Shown here in pieces: positions 1-9,099 of a stretch of 64,000 bases of DNA. Source of the DNA: Altererythrobacter xiamenensis. GTDB lineage: Bacteria > Pseudomonadota > Alphaproteobacteria > Sphingomonadales > Sphingomonadaceae. The stretch covers positions 186,001-250,000 of the forward strand of contig NZ_FXWG01000003.1 in assembly GCF_900177715.1 (NCBI RefSeq), written 5' to 3'. Each line of letters starts with the position of its first letter. Position 1 is the stretch's first letter. The notes beneath the pieces were generated by a model. That model did no database searches. It was not told the origin of the DNA and was given only the letters and a program-made list of their open reading frames with translations. The translations under genes and the position numbers were made by a program.

Positions 1-1
1 G

Positions 2-1066
2 CTCCAGCGGCTCGATCGCTGGAACGGCGATCGGAGCGCGCGGGCCGAGGCCTCACGCAAGCTGGCGACGCGCTGGGCCAAGGCGGCGGACCGGCTGATT
101 TCAGGCACCAATGAAGATGCGATCAATCCCGCGGTCTTTCTCGCCTTCGCGCGGCCGGACTTTGTAGCCAAGCGCCGCGATGCAAGCGGCGAACAGTGGT
201 TGTCTGCGGGAGGGCGGGGTTTCCAGCTCGATCCCGCATCCTCGCTGGCACGGGCGGAGTGGATCGTGATCGGGGATGCGCAGGGGCAGGCGAAGGGTGC
301 GCGCATCACCGCGGCCGCCGAACTGACCTCGCAAGAGATCGAGAAGCATCTTCACTATCTGATCGAGAAGCGATCCATAGTGCGCTGGAATAATTCCGAA
401 AACCGGGTCGAGGCGCGGCTGGAACGTCGATTGGGTGCGATCACGCTGGCCTCCGGACCCGACCCCGATCCCGACAGCCAGGCCCTTGTGGATAAACTCA
501 AGGATAAAGCGCGGGAAAACATGGTGGATATCCTGCCGAAAGGCCTTTTGGCGCGGGGAACGTTCTCAAGTGTCGAGGCGCTTTCGCTCGATCACTTGAG
601 CGACACCGCGGAGGTCTGGCTTGCGCCGCTGCTCGAAGGCAGGCGCGATCTGAACCTCGCCAAAGGCAAGCTGGTCGATGCAGTCCTGAATCAACTCGAG
701 TGGGGAGACCGCGAGAAACTCGACAAGGAAGCGCCGCGCGAGTTCACCTCCCCCGCCGGTACGCGCCATGCGATCGACTATGGCGGTGACGATGCGCCAA
801 GCGTCGAAGTGCGGGTGCAGGCGTTGTTCGGGCTCGATAGCCACCCGATGATCGGCCAAGGGAAAGCAGCGTCGCCGCTGCTGCTCAAGCTAACCAGTCC
901 CGCCGGCCGCCCGATCCAGTCGACCCGCGACTTGCCCGGTTTCTGGCGCGGCAGCTGGGCCGACGTGAAGAAAGACATGAAGGGCCGCTACCCCAAGCAT
1001 CGCTGGCCGGACGAACCCTGGGCCGAAAAGCCGAGCCTGAAGACGAAGAACGCTTTTAGGCAATAG
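2..1066 (+). CDS. hrpB: ATP-dependent helicase HrpB, C-terminal part (cut by window edge)
   Basis: The reading frame is open at the left edge and runs to a TAG at 1064-1066, so only about the last 354 residues are visible. The end of the protein carries the HrpB-specific C-terminal domain: a HPMIGQGKAASPLLL segment, then FWRGSW and KGRYPKHRWPDEP, which close HrpB proteins of the DEAH helicase family. The ATPase motifs must lie upstream of the window. The family is known as DEAH-box RNA helicase-like; the bacterial role is poorly defined. A TTG at 200 is internal and not a real start, because the upstream codons already read as HrpB sequence. Confidence 0.88.
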   Translation, partial: LQRLDRWNGDRSARAEASRKLATRWAKAADRLISGTNEDAINPAVFLAFARPDFVAKRRDASGEQWLSAGGRGFQLDPASSLARAEWIVIGDAQGQAKGARITAAAELTSQEIEKHLHYLIEKRSIVRWNNSENRVEARLERRLGAITLASGPDPDPDSQALVDKLKDKARENMVDILPKGLLARGTFSSVEALSLDHLSDTAEVWLAPLLEGRRDLNLAKGKLVDAVLNQLEWGDREKLDKEAPREFTSPAGTRHAIDYGGDDAPSVEVRVQALFGLDSHPMIGQGKAASPLLLKLTSPAGRPIQSTRDLPGFWRGSWADVKKDMKGRYPKHRWPDEPWAEKPSLKTKNAFRQ

Positions 1067-1216
1067 GCCTCAAACGCCGGCGTTCGCATCCGCTCACTTG
1101 GCTGTCCTCGCTCACACGACCTGAAGGTCGCATCGCTGCGGGCGCCCGTTCGGGCTTGCGACGCTGCGCGCCGAAACCCGCTTGATTTCTCCAGCAGCAT
1201 GAAGAAAAGGAAGATT

Positions 1217-1495
1217 ATGAGCGCACGCATCTACCAACGCCCCAAATCTGCCATGCAATCGGGCAGGGCCCGCACCGATCAATGGGTGCTCGAATTCGAA
1301 CAGTCCGAGGCGCGCCGCGCCGACCCGCTGATGGGGTGGACCGGCAGTGGCGATACGCAGGCGCAGGTTCAATTGAGCTTTCCGAGCAAGGAAGAAGCGA
1401 AGGCTTATGCCGAGAAATACGGCATTTCCGCGCGCGTTCACGCTACGCCGCCCAGAAGCCTGAAGCTTCAGGCTTACGCCGATAATTTTAAGTAG
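1217..1495 (+). CDS. ETC complex I subunit, NDUFS4-like
   Basis: A 92-residue protein beginning MSARIYQRPKSAMQSGRA and carrying the DQWVLEFE and DPLMGWTGSGDTQAQVQLSF segments of the NDUFS4 (18 kDa, AQDQ) family. In alphaproteobacteria and mitochondria this is an accessory subunit of NADH:ubiquinone oxidoreductase on the peripheral arm. I chose the ATG at 1217 because an AGGAAG ribosome site sits about 5 nt upstream; an in-frame ATG at 1199 would add six basic residues. The gene stands alone between hrpB and the SRP RNA, away from any nuo operon, as is common for this subunit. Confidence 0.82.
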   Translation: MSARIYQRPKSAMQSGRARTDQWVLEFEQSEARRADPLMGWTGSGDTQAQVQLSFPSKEEAKAYAEKYGISARVHATPPRSLKLQAYADNFK

Positions 1496-1631
1496 GATTT
1501 TGCTGTCCGCACGCCCATCCGGGCGCGCGATCCTCGGCGCAATTCCCGTCGCTTCGCTTCGGGGCGCCTGCGGACGGCCAGTCGGCCTTTGGCTGCCGCG
1601 ACCTGGCGTCTAAGTAGTGGCTTGAAATTCC

Positions 1632-1742
1632 CCGAATGCCCCGCCATATGGCCGCCCGGGAGTCGGGTGGACGTTTGCGTTCGCTCACCGGGTCAGGTCC
1701 GGAAGGAAGCAGCCCAGGTGGATTGCGGCGGGTCGCTCGGCT
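1632..1742 (+). ncRNA. ffs: Signal recognition particle RNA (4.5S type)
   Basis: The hallmark SRP apical loop GGTCAGGTCCGGAAGGAAGC followed by AGCCC is at 1691-1715. The ends pair: CCGAATGCCCCGCC at 1632-1645 is nearly complementary to GGCGGGTCGCTCGG at 1727-1740. This gives a hairpin of about 110 nt, the small bacterial SRP RNA without an Alu domain. A T-rich run (CTCCTTTTTCGTTTT) right after the stem probably terminates it. It binds Ffh and helps target membrane proteins; the receptor gene ftsY is also in this window. Its position just upstream of dnaX is common in alphaproteobacteria. The exact 5' end is an estimate from pairing. Confidence 0.9.
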
Positions 1743-1806
1743 CCTTTTTCGTTTTCCCCACATCACTGTCATGACAATCGGCGCGCGAGCGCCTACCTAA
1801 TCGTGC

Positions 1807-3654
1807 ATGGGTGATTCACCGGAAAATACGGATTCGCCTCCCTGGGAAGAAACAGGCGAGGAGCAGGAAGAGGCGCAGCCGAGCGCGGCCGAGCTGGAGG
1901 CAGCCGGGCAGAATTCGATGTTCGGCGATCCCGAGCCAGCGACAGAGCCTGCGCCCGAGCCAGCGCCCACTCCAGAACCGCCCGCTGATCCTGACGCGGA
2001 GCAAGCGCCGCCACCTGTCGCGGCTCCCGCACCGGAGACGAACCAGCCCTACCGTGTCCTCGCGCGCAAATACCGGCCGCAGACCTTTGCCGAACTGATC
2101 GGGCAGGACGCGATGGTCCGCACGCTCGCCAATGCGATCGAGCGTGACCGGCTGGCGCATGCCTTCCTCATGACCGGCGTTCGCGGGGTGGGTAAGACCT
2201 CGACCGCGCGCCTCATCGCCAAGGCGCTCAACTGTATCGGTCCCGACGGGCAGGGCGGTCCGACGATCAACCCCTGCGGCCAGTGCGAGCCGTGCACCGC
2301 GATCGCCGAGGGCCGCCATATCGACGTGATCGAGATGGACGCTGCCAGTCATACCGGCGTCGACGACGTGCGCGAGATTATCGAGGCGGTGCGCTATTCG
2401 GCGGTTTCGGCGCGCTACAAGATCTACATCATCGACGAAGTTCACATGCTGTCGCGCAACGCCTTCAACGCGCTGCTCAAGACGCTTGAGGAACCGCCAG
2501 CGCATGTGAAGTTCCTCTTCGCCACCACCGAAGTCGAGAAGCTGCCGGTCACCGTGCTAAGCCGAACCCAGCGCTTCGACCTGCGCCGTATTCCGGCCGA
2601 GCTACTGCAGAACCACTTCGCGGATGTCTGCTCGAAGGAGGGCGTCGAAGCCGAGGCCGAGGCGCTGCATATCATCGCCAATGCTGCCGAAGGTTCGGTG
2701 CGAGACGGGCTTTCGATCCTCGATCAGGCGATCGCCCATGCGGACATGGATGAGGGCGGTCGTGTCAGCGCCCAGCGGGTGCGCGACATGCTCGGCCTCG
2801 CCGACAAGAGCGCGCAACGCAGGCTGCTCGGCAATTTGCTTGAAGGCGATGCCCCGGCGCTGCTGGCGGCGGTCGACGAGCAATATGCCCTGGGTGTCGA
2901 ACCGCTCGCCCTGATGCGTGGGCTGATGGATCTCACCCACCGCGTAACGCTGGCGCAGGTCTCGGGCGCGGAACCCGATGTGCCGACGGCGGAAGAACGC
3001 GCGGCGCTGGGCGAGTTCGCCGAACGCCTCACCGCCGCACAGTTGCACCGTCTCTGGCAGCTTCTGCTCAAGGGGCACGAGGAAGTGCGCCAGGCACCCG
3101 ATCCGCTGGTTTCGGCGCAGATGGCGCTGCTGCGCGTGATGCACGCGGCGGACTTGCCCGATCCGGGCAAGCTGGCGCGCCGGATCGAGGAACTGGCGGA
3201 GCGCGGTCCGGCCCCGGCGGCGCAATCGGACGGGAATGTCGCTGCGCCTGCGAATGCGCCAGCCGCGTCGCTCGACTGGGAAAAGCTGGTCGAGAAGATC
3301 GATGCCTCTGGCCAGCTGCGCGTTGCCCAGATGATGCGCGACTGGATTCGTGTTATCGAGCTGTCGCAAGGACGGCTCGTCTATGCGCTAGCGGACGGCA
3401 TCTCGGACGATCCCGGTCCGGAACTGCGCGATGCGCTGTACAAGCTGACCGGTGAACGCTGGCAGATCGAACGGGGACAGGGTCAGGGCAATCCGACGCT
3501 GCGCGAGCAGGAGGCGGCCGATCAGGCTGCAGCCGAAGAGAAAATCCGTGAGCACCCGATGGTGAAGGCGACGTTCGAAGCCTTCCCCGACGCCGAGATG
3601 CTCGATCCCAAGGAAAACGTTGCCCGGGCGGGCGGCTCGAAATGGAATAGGTAA
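1807..3654 (+). CDS. dnaX: DNA polymerase III subunit gamma/tau
   Basis: A 615-residue clamp-loader ATPase. The conserved core begins near residue 82 (YRVLARKYRPQTF). Walker A is GVRGVGKT at about 124-131, a zinc-binding cysteine cluster includes CGQCEPC, Walker B is the DEVHML stretch, and an SRTQRFD sensor/arginine-finger region follows. The first 80 residues are an acidic, Pro/Ala/Glu-rich extension not seen in E. coli DnaX. The C-terminal part is tau-like (domains IV-V). I see no A-rich slippery heptamer that would make a separate gamma form as in E. coli. ybaB starts 5 nt after the stop, forming the usual dnaX-ybaB pair. Confidence 0.95.
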   Translation: MGDSPENTDSPPWEETGEEQEEAQPSAAELEAAGQNSMFGDPEPATEPAPEPAPTPEPPADPDAEQAPPPVAAPAPETNQPYRVLARKYRPQTFAELIGQDAMVRTLANAIERDRLAHAFLMTGVRGVGKTSTARLIAKALNCIGPDGQGGPTINPCGQCEPCTAIAEGRHIDVIEMDAASHTGVDDVREIIEAVRYSAVSARYKIYIIDEVHMLSRNAFNALLKTLEEPPAHVKFLFATTEVEKLPVTVLSRTQRFDLRRIPAELLQNHFADVCSKEGVEAEAEALHIIANAAEGSVRDGLSILDQAIAHADMDEGGRVSAQRVRDMLGLADKSAQRRLLGNLLEGDAPALLAAVDEQYALGVEPLALMRGLMDLTHRVTLAQVSGAEPDVPTAEERAALGEFAERLTAAQLHRLWQLLLKGHEEVRQAPDPLVSAQMALLRVMHAADLPDPGKLARRIEELAERGPAPAAQSDGNVAAPANAPAASLDWEKLVEKIDASGQLRVAQMMRDWIRVIELSQGRLVYALADGISDDPGPELRDALYKLTGERWQIERGQGQGNPTLREQEAADQAAAEEKIREHPMVKATFEAFPDAEMLDPKENVARAGGSKWNR

Positions 3655-3659
3655 GACTG

Positions 3660-4001
3660 ATGAAATCGATGGAAGAAATGATGCAGGCTGCGCAAAAGGC
3701 GGCCGAAACGATCCAGAGCCAGATGAACGACATGCAGGCCAAGCTCGATGCAATCGAGGTGGAGGGCCAGTCGGGCGGCGGTCTGGTCAAGGTCCGCGCA
3801 AGCGCCAAGGGCCGCATCCTCGGCGTCGAGATCGACGAAAGCCTGATGAAGCCCGAAGAAAAGCAGATGGTCGAGGACCTCGTCGCTGCCGCGTTCAACG
3901 ATGCGCGCGACAAGGCGGATCGTGTTTCGGCTGAGGAAATGAAGAAGATCCAAGGCGGCATGGGCCTCCCGCCGGGGTTCAATTTGCCAGGTATGGGGTG
4001 A
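3660..4001 (+). CDS. ybaB: YbaB/EbfC family nucleoid-associated protein
   Basis: A 113-residue protein starting MKSMEEMMQAAQKAAETIQ with the family core VRASAKGRILGVEID and a VEDLVAAAFNDARDKA helix. YbaB/EbfC proteins form dimers that bind DNA and bridge it. The gene follows dnaX by 5 nt and is probably co-transcribed. In many proteobacteria recR comes next; here an unrelated aldolase-like gene follows, so recR must be elsewhere. Confidence 0.93.
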   Translation: MKSMEEMMQAAQKAAETIQSQMNDMQAKLDAIEVEGQSGGGLVKVRASAKGRILGVEIDESLMKPEEKQMVEDLVAAAFNDARDKADRVSAEEMKKIQGGMGLPPGFNLPGMG

Positions 4002-4048
4002 GCTCAAACCGTGCTATTGGCACGGCAAAGAACACTGAGGAGAGACAC

Positions 4049-4843
4049 ATGGCCACGCTGATGAACGATAACGCAACCGGTTCGGACGCCGACGTCCGCG
4101 GACAGGTAAGCGATGAGGAATGGCAGGTTCGCGTCGATCTCGCGGCCGCATATCGGCTGGTCGCGCATTATGGCTGGGACGACCTGATCTTCACTCATCT
4201 CTCGGCGCGTATTCCGGGGCCGGAGCACCACTTCCTGATCAATCCGTACGACATGATGTTCGACGAGATCACCGCTTCGAGCCTGGTCAAGATCGACGTC
4301 GAGGGTCAGCCCGTGCTTCCGACCGCACATCCGGTCAATCCGGCCGGCTTCACCATCCATTCTGCGCTGCACATGAACTGCGACAATGCGAACGCGGTCA
4401 TGCACCTTCACACGCCTGCCGGTCAGGCCGTCAGCGCGATGGAGTTCGGCCTCTTGCCGCACACGCAGACCAGCATGATCGCCGGATCCGATATCGCCTA
4501 TCACGAGTATGAAGGTATCGCGACCGACCTCGAGGAACGTGAGCGGCTGGTCGAGGACATGGGTGACAGGCACGTCATGATCCTGCGCAACCACGGTACC
4601 CTCGCCATCGGCAATACCGTGGCCGAATGTTTCCTGCGGCTCTATTTCCTAGAACGGGCCTGCGATGCTCAGGTCAAGATGCTCTCGGCGGGGTATGACA
4701 ACCTCAGCACGCCTCCGCAGGGCACGCCGGAGAAGGTCAAGGAGCAGACCAAGCCCGAAGGCATGGGCATGATCGCAAACGGCCTCGCCTGGCCGGCGCT
4801 GCTGCGGAAACTCGACCGCATCGACCCCAGCTTCCGCAACTGA
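4049..4843 (+). CDS. Class II aldolase/adducin family protein
   Basis: A 264-residue protein of the class II aldolase/adducin fold. The metal-binding and active-site region is visible as VMHLHTPAGQAVSA (HxH) and the later NHGTLAIG stretch; the N-terminal part contains DLIFTHLSARIP, typical of the family. The true substrate cannot be read from the sequence; relatives include fuculose-phosphate aldolase and ribulose-phosphate epimerase types. The start at 4049 is supported by GAGGAG about 6 nt upstream; the longer in-frame extension overlapping ybaB has no such support. Confidence 0.8.
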   Translation: MATLMNDNATGSDADVRGQVSDEEWQVRVDLAAAYRLVAHYGWDDLIFTHLSARIPGPEHHFLINPYDMMFDEITASSLVKIDVEGQPVLPTAHPVNPAGFTIHSALHMNCDNANAVMHLHTPAGQAVSAMEFGLLPHTQTSMIAGSDIAYHEYEGIATDLEERERLVEDMGDRHVMILRNHGTLAIGNTVAECFLRLYFLERACDAQVKMLSAGYDNLSTPPQGTPEKVKEQTKPEGMGMIANGLAWPALLRKLDRIDPSFRN

Positions 4844-4861
4844 CCGCGACCTCTTTTCGCT

Positions 4862-4906
4862 GGCGCATCGCGCTGGGCCTTTAACCTCGGTGTGGTCCGA
4901 TGCGCC
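4862..4906 (+). terminator. Inverted repeat after the aldolase gene
   Basis: A 9-bp perfect inverted repeat, GGCGCATCG at 4862-4870 and CGATGCGCC at 4898-4906, starts 19 nt after the aldolase stop. There is no clear T run after it, so termination is only possible. The rest of the 4844-5094 gap shows nothing I can name. Confidence 0.35.
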
Positions 4907-5094
4907 GCGATATTGCCTGAATTGCTGCCTCGCGATATAAGTTGGTCGTGTAACAGTCAGATAAACGCGGCAATATAACCATAACGGGAGCGCGATTGCC
5001 GACCATTCGACGCAGCAATGCGGGGGCGAATTATGTCGGTCTCATACAAGTTTTGGCGTGAGGCGCTCGCTAAGCATGTCGCGGGGGGCGCGCC

Positions 5095-5916
5095 ATGAAG
5101 CACGACAGAATTCTGGAACCGGCCTATGTGATCAAGGCGGAAGAACTGGTTTCGATCAATTATTTGCCCGCGGATCATCCCAAGCCGCGTGAGGTTGAGT
5201 GGATTAACCGCGGCACCGACCAGGTCTTGCGTCCGACCACTGCTGACCAATTGCTTCGCACGCTGTACCAGCCCACCACCACGCCCAGCATCAAGAAGCT
5301 CCACGACAGTGCCGGTCTTCGGGTAAAGTTTCGCTCGGAGCGCGAACGCGACAAGTTCGCCGCAGATTTTGCCGAGGCGCGCAAGCGTGAGGTGGTCGCG
5401 AAGGATCATGTTCTGACCGCCCTGTTCGACGGGCGCGAAGCTGCCGAAGAGGCGATCAACGATCTCAGCATTGCGGGCGTGCCGGAGGATGCAATGTCGA
5501 TGTTGTGCCGGTCGAACCAGTTCCTTGAAGCTGAAAAGTCCTGGCCAGAGGGCCACGGTACGGCGAGCGTCGCCAGCGCGATAGCGGGCGGCGGCTTTGC
5601 CGGTGCGCTGCTCGGTGTGGGTATCCTCTTCGTACCCGGCGTTGGCCCCGTTGCCGCAGCAGGTGCGATTGCAAGTTCCGCGCTGACCTCGGTTGCGTCC
5701 GTCAGCGGTATCATCGGCGCGACGGGCGGCGCGATTGCGAAAATGCTGACCGATCACGATGTCGACGGCGTATCGGCCGCGCAATATGACGCTCTGATCC
5801 GCCGCGGCAAGATTTTCGTCTCGGTCGACACGCACGAAACCGATATCGAACGCGACAAGATCCGCGAGATTTTCCGGCGTCACAAGGGCCGCGATGCGGC
5901 GGAATCTGCCGAATAG
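5095..5916 (+). CDS. Glycine-zipper protein with general-stress (YflT/17M-like) segment, unknown function
   Basis: A 273-residue protein I do not recognise as a whole. The middle (VLTALFDGREAAEEAINDL, about residues 103-121) resembles the heat-induced stress YflT/general stress protein 17M domain. It is followed by a long Gly/Ala-rich hydrophobic stretch (about residues 160-215, GxxxG repeats) like glycine zippers in membrane-associated stress proteins. The C-terminus is charged (ETDIERDKIREIFRRHKG). A G-rich ribosome site precedes the ATG. It stands alone between the aldolase gene and lon. Membrane association is inferred; no partner is evident. Confidence 0.6.
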   Translation: MKHDRILEPAYVIKAEELVSINYLPADHPKPREVEWINRGTDQVLRPTTADQLLRTLYQPTTTPSIKKLHDSAGLRVKFRSERERDKFAADFAEARKREVVAKDHVLTALFDGREAAEEAINDLSIAGVPEDAMSMLCRSNQFLEAEKSWPEGHGTASVASAIAGGGFAGALLGVGILFVPGVGPVAAAGAIASSALTSVASVSGIIGATGGAIAKMLTDHDVDGVSAAQYDALIRRGKIFVSVDTHETDIERDKIREIFRRHKGRDAAESAE

Positions 5917-6033
5917 CGCACGCGCGGTTTTGTCTTTGCACAGCTAGCATCGTGCCCGGCATTGCGGGCGGAACAAGTCATTCCCATATTCCGTTGCAAA
6001 GGCGAGCCCCAATGGCCGCCGCAGGATTATCGA

Positions 6034-8430
6034 ATGACTCAAGCCTTTCCCCTTCTTCCCTTGCGCGACATCGTCGTCTTTCCCGGCATGGTTGTGCCGC
6101 TGTTCGTAGGACGCGATAAGTCGGTAGCGGCTCTCGAAGCTGCGATGGAAGCGAGCAAGGACATCTTCCTTCTCGCTCAGCTCGATCCGGGCTGTGACGA
6201 TCCGGAACGCAGCGACCTCTATGACGTGGGCGTGGTCGCCCAGGTGCTTCAACTTCTCAAATTGCCCGACGGGACGGTTCGCGTCCTCGTCGAAGGCACC
6301 ATGCGCGCGGACCTCAAGGACATGCGCGCCGAGGGCGATTACGTGCTCGCGGAAGTCGAGCTGAACGAGCCTGACACCGTCTCGGGCAGCGAAGTTACCG
6401 CGTTGATGCGCCAGGTGACCGAACAGTTCGGCGAATATGCCAAGCTCAACAAGAAGCTTGGCGAAGAAGCTGGCGCGGACGTCGCCGACATAGATGACGC
6501 AGGCGAACTGGCCGACACCATTGCTGGCGCGATAAGCGCCAAGGTTTCTGACAAGCAGTCGCTCCTGACCGAGAGGAGCCCGCTGAAGCGGCTCGAAATG
6601 GTCATGTCCTTCATGGAAGGCGAGCTGTCGGTACTGCAGGTCGAGCGCAAGATCCGCGGGCGCGTGAAGCGCCAGATGGAGAAGACCCAACGCGAATATT
6701 ATCTCAACGAACAGCTGAAGGCGATCCAGAACGAACTGGGCGGCGATGATGGCGAGGACGGCGACGAGATCGCCGAACTCCAGGCCAAGATCGACACGCT
6801 CAAGCTGTCGAAGGAGGCAAAGGCGAAGGCTGAGAGCGAGCTGAAGAAGCTCAAGAGCATGCAGCCGATGAGCGCCGAGGCGACCGTCATCCGCAACTAT
6901 CTCGACGTGCTGCTCGGCTTGCCCTGGGGCAAGAAGAGCCGGCTCAAGAAGGATATTGCCAAGGCGCAGGAAGTGCTCGACGCCGATCATTACGCGCTGG
7001 AAAAGGTCAAGGACCGGATCATCGAGTACCTCGCTGTCCAGGCCCGCACCAACAAGCTTAAGGGGCCGATCCTGTGCCTCGTCGGCCCTCCGGGCGTCGG
7101 CAAGACCAGCCTTGGCAAGTCGATTGCCAAGGCGACCGGCCGTGAATTCGTGCGCCAGTCACTGGGCGGCGTGCGGGACGAGGCCGAGATCCGCGGCCAC
7201 CGTCGCACTTACATCGGATCGCTGCCGGGCAAGATCGTCTCGAACCTCAAGAAGGCCGGGGCCAGCAATCCGCTGTTCCTGCTCGACGAAATCGACAAGC
7301 TTGGTCAGGATTTCCGCGGCGACCCAGCCTCGGCCCTGCTCGAAGTGCTCGACCCCGAACAGAACAGCAAGTTCCAGGATCACTACCTGGAGCTCGACAT
7401 GGACCTGTCGGACATCATGTTCGTCACCACGGCGAACAGCCTCAACCTGCCACAGCCACTGCTCGATCGCATGGAGATCATCCGGCTCGAAGGTTACACC
7501 GAGGACGAGAAGGTCGAGATTGCGCAGCGCCACCTGATCCAGAAGCAGGTCGAGGCGCATGGTCTGAAGCAAGGCGAATTCGAGCTGACCGAAGAGGGCT
7601 TGCGCGACCTGATCCGCTATTACACCCGCGAGGCCGGCGTGCGTACGCTCGAACGGGAAATTGCGCGGCTGGCGCGCAAGAGCCTGCGCAAGATCCTGGA
7701 GAAGAAGGCCGAGAGTGTAACCATCACGCCGGAAAACCTTTCCGACTTCGCAGGTGTGCGAAAGTTCAAGCACGGCGTTTCGGAACAGGAGGCGCAGGTC
7801 GGTGCCGTTACCGGGCTCGCCTGGACCGAAGTCGGCGGCGAATTGCTGACGATCGAAAGCGTCACGACGCCGGGCAAGGGCGAGATCAAGTCGACAGGTA
7901 AGCTGGGCGACGTGATGAGCGAGAGTATCGCGGCGGCCTTCAGCTTCGTGAAGGCGCGTGCGCCGGCCTATGGCATCAAGCCGTCGATCTTCCAGCGCAA
8001 GAACATCCACATCCACCTGCCCGAAGGGGCGGTACCGAAGGATGGGCCGAGTGCTGGTGTGGGCATGGTCACGTCGATCATCTCGACCCTGTCCGGCGTT
8101 CCGGTGCGGCCCGATGTTGCGATGACCGGTGAGGTGACGCTTCGCGGCCGGGTGCTCGCCATCGGAGGGCTCAAGGAGAAGCTGCTCGCGGCGCTGCGCG
8201 GCGGGATCAAGACGGTCCTCATTCCCGAGGAAAACGTGAAGGACCTCGCCGAGATTCCCGACAATGTGAAGGAAGGTCTCGAGATCATTCCGGTCGGCCA
8301 TGTCGATCAGGTTCTGGAGAATGCGCTCACCGCATTGCCGGCGCCGATCGAATGGACCGAGGCCGACGATCTCGCGAGCCAACCCAGCGCCCATGTTGCA
8401 GGTAGCGAAGGCGCGCCAACGGCGCATTGA
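6034..8430 (+). CDS. lon: ATP-dependent Lon protease
   Basis: A 798-residue Lon (LonA). The N-terminal substrate-binding domain starts [19 protein letters not shown] ([20 protein letters not shown]), followed by a coiled-coil region, Walker [10 protein letters not shown] near residue 351, and Walker [11 protein letters not shown]. The catalytic Ser is in PKDGPSAG near residue 673 and the catalytic Lys in [10 protein letters not shown] near residue 716. It degrades damaged and regulatory proteins in the cytosol. I set the start at 6034; upstream in-frame codons add a stretch without Lon similarity. hup follows on the same strand, the classic lon-hup order. Confidence 0.97.
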   Translation: MTQAFPLLPLRDIVVFPGMVVPLFVGRDKSVAALEAAMEASKDIFLLAQLDPGCDDPERSDLYDVGVVAQVLQLLKLPDGTVRVLVEGTMRADLKDMRAEGDYVLAEVELNEPDTVSGSEVTALMRQVTEQFGEYAKLNKKLGEEAGADVADIDDAGELADTIAGAISAKVSDKQSLLTERSPLKRLEMVMSFMEGELSVLQVERKIRGRVKRQMEKTQREYYLNEQLKAIQNELGGDDGEDGDEIAELQAKIDTLKLSKEAKAKAESELKKLKSMQPMSAEATVIRNYLDVLLGLPWGKKSRLKKDIAKAQEVLDADHYALEKVKDRIIEYLAVQARTNKLKGPILCLVGPPGVGKTSLGKSIAKATGREFVRQSLGGVRDEAEIRGHRRTYIGSLPGKIVSNLKKAGASNPLFLLDEIDKLGQDFRGDPASALLEVLDPEQNSKFQDHYLELDMDLSDIMFVTTANSLNLPQPLLDRMEIIRLEGYTEDEKVEIAQRHLIQKQVEAHGLKQGEFELTEEGLRDLIRYYTREAGVRTLEREIARLARKSLRKILEKKAESVTITPENLSDFAGVRKFKHGVSEQEAQVGAVTGLAWTEVGGELLTIESVTTPGKGEIKSTGKLGDVMSESIAAAFSFVKARAPAYGIKPSIFQRKNIHIHLPEGAVPKDGPSAGVGMVTSIISTLSGVPVRPDVAMTGEVTLRGRVLAIGGLKEKLLAALRGGIKTVLIPEENVKDLAEIPDNVKEGLEIIPVGHVDQVLENALTALPAPIEWTEADDLASQPSAHVAGSEGAPTAH

Positions 8431-8481
8431 TTGCAGACTGATATGCTGCATCGCAGCGAATCGGAACGGCAAAAGCAGAGT

Positions 8482-8512
8482 ATCCGGGCAGGCGATCGAG
8501 GCCTGTCCGGAT
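8482..8512 (+). terminator. Strong hairpin downstream of lon
   Basis: ATCCGGGCAGGC at 8482-8493 pairs with GCCTGTCCGGAT at 8501-8512 (12 bp, one G-U) around a 7-nt loop. The tail CTTTGT is only weakly T-rich. Likely the lon terminator or an mRNA-stabilising end. Confidence 0.6.
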
Positions 8513-8592
8513 CTTTGTAGCGGCATCACTCACGGTTCGCCGCAAATGTCATGAAATTGGCTGTAATTGGCGCGTTTTCGCCGGATTTGTCT

Positions 8593-8621
8593 TTGACACC
8601 TCCCTCAAAACACGCTCAATT
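8593..8621 (+). promoter_or_regulatory. Putative sigma-70 promoter of hup
   Basis: A perfect TTGACA at 8593-8598, a 17-nt spacer and a weak -10 TCAATT at 8616-8621 lie in the lon-hup gap about 66 nt before the hup start codon. The spacing is right but the -10 box matches poorly. Confidence 0.4.
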
Positions 8622-8686
8622 CTCCGACCTTGGTCGCGGCGATTCCCAGCCCGACATCAAAAAATCCGAATATGGGGGTTCCAAGA

Positions 8687-8959
8687 ATGAACAAGAACGA
8701 TCTGATCGGTGCAGTTGCTGATTCCAGCGGCCTGTCAAAGAGTGATGCCTCGGGCGCCGTCGAAGGCGTATTCGATGCCATCACCAAGGCGCTGTCGAGC
8801 GGCGACGAAGTGCGCCTGGTCGGTTTCGGCACTTTTTCGGTCGCAAAGCGCAAGGCTTCGACCGGTCGCAATCCGCGGACCGGCGAGCCGATGACGATCA
8901 AGGCTTCCAACCAGCCCAAGTTCAAGGCTGGCAAGGGTCTCAAGGACGCGGTCAACTAA
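8687..8959 (+). CDS. hup: HU family DNA-binding protein
   Basis: A 90-residue histone-like protein starting MNKNDLIGAVADSSGLSK, with the HU signature GFGTFSVAKRKASTGRNP and the DNA-binding arm NPRTGEPMTIKA. HU dimers bend DNA and organise the nucleoid. The ATG at 8687 matches the universal HU N-terminus; upstream in-frame TTG/ATG codons would add an unrelated leader. A strong terminator follows at 9004-9039. Confidence 0.95.
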   Translation: MNKNDLIGAVADSSGLSKSDASGAVEGVFDAITKALSSGDEVRLVGFGTFSVAKRKASTGRNPRTGEPMTIKASNQPKFKAGKGLKDAVN

Positions 8960-9003
8960 GCCGAAGCAAACTACCGCTGCGCGTTCAACGCGAGGCAAGA
9001 GAA

Positions 9004-9039
9004 AACCCCGTCGACACGATGTCGGCGGGGTTCTTCTTT
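9004..9039 (+). terminator. Rho-independent terminator of hup
   Basis: A 13-bp stem (9004-9016 with 9020-9032, one G-U pair) around the 3-nt loop CGA is followed by CTTCTTT. It sits 45 nt after the hup stop and is one of the clearest terminators in the window. Confidence 0.9.
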
Positions 9040-9099
9040 GCGCGCTGTGTTCCGCGTGAAGGGCCGCGCGATTGGCGCCAACCTGTGCAAGCGTAATGA

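Noticed and set aside
1807..3654. Programmed frameshift in dnaX
   Set aside because: No A-rich slippery heptamer was seen in the region between AAA+ core and tau part.
7159..8529. 456-residue leftward ORF across lon
   Set aside because: Shadow of GC-rich coding sequence; lon on the other strand is unambiguous.
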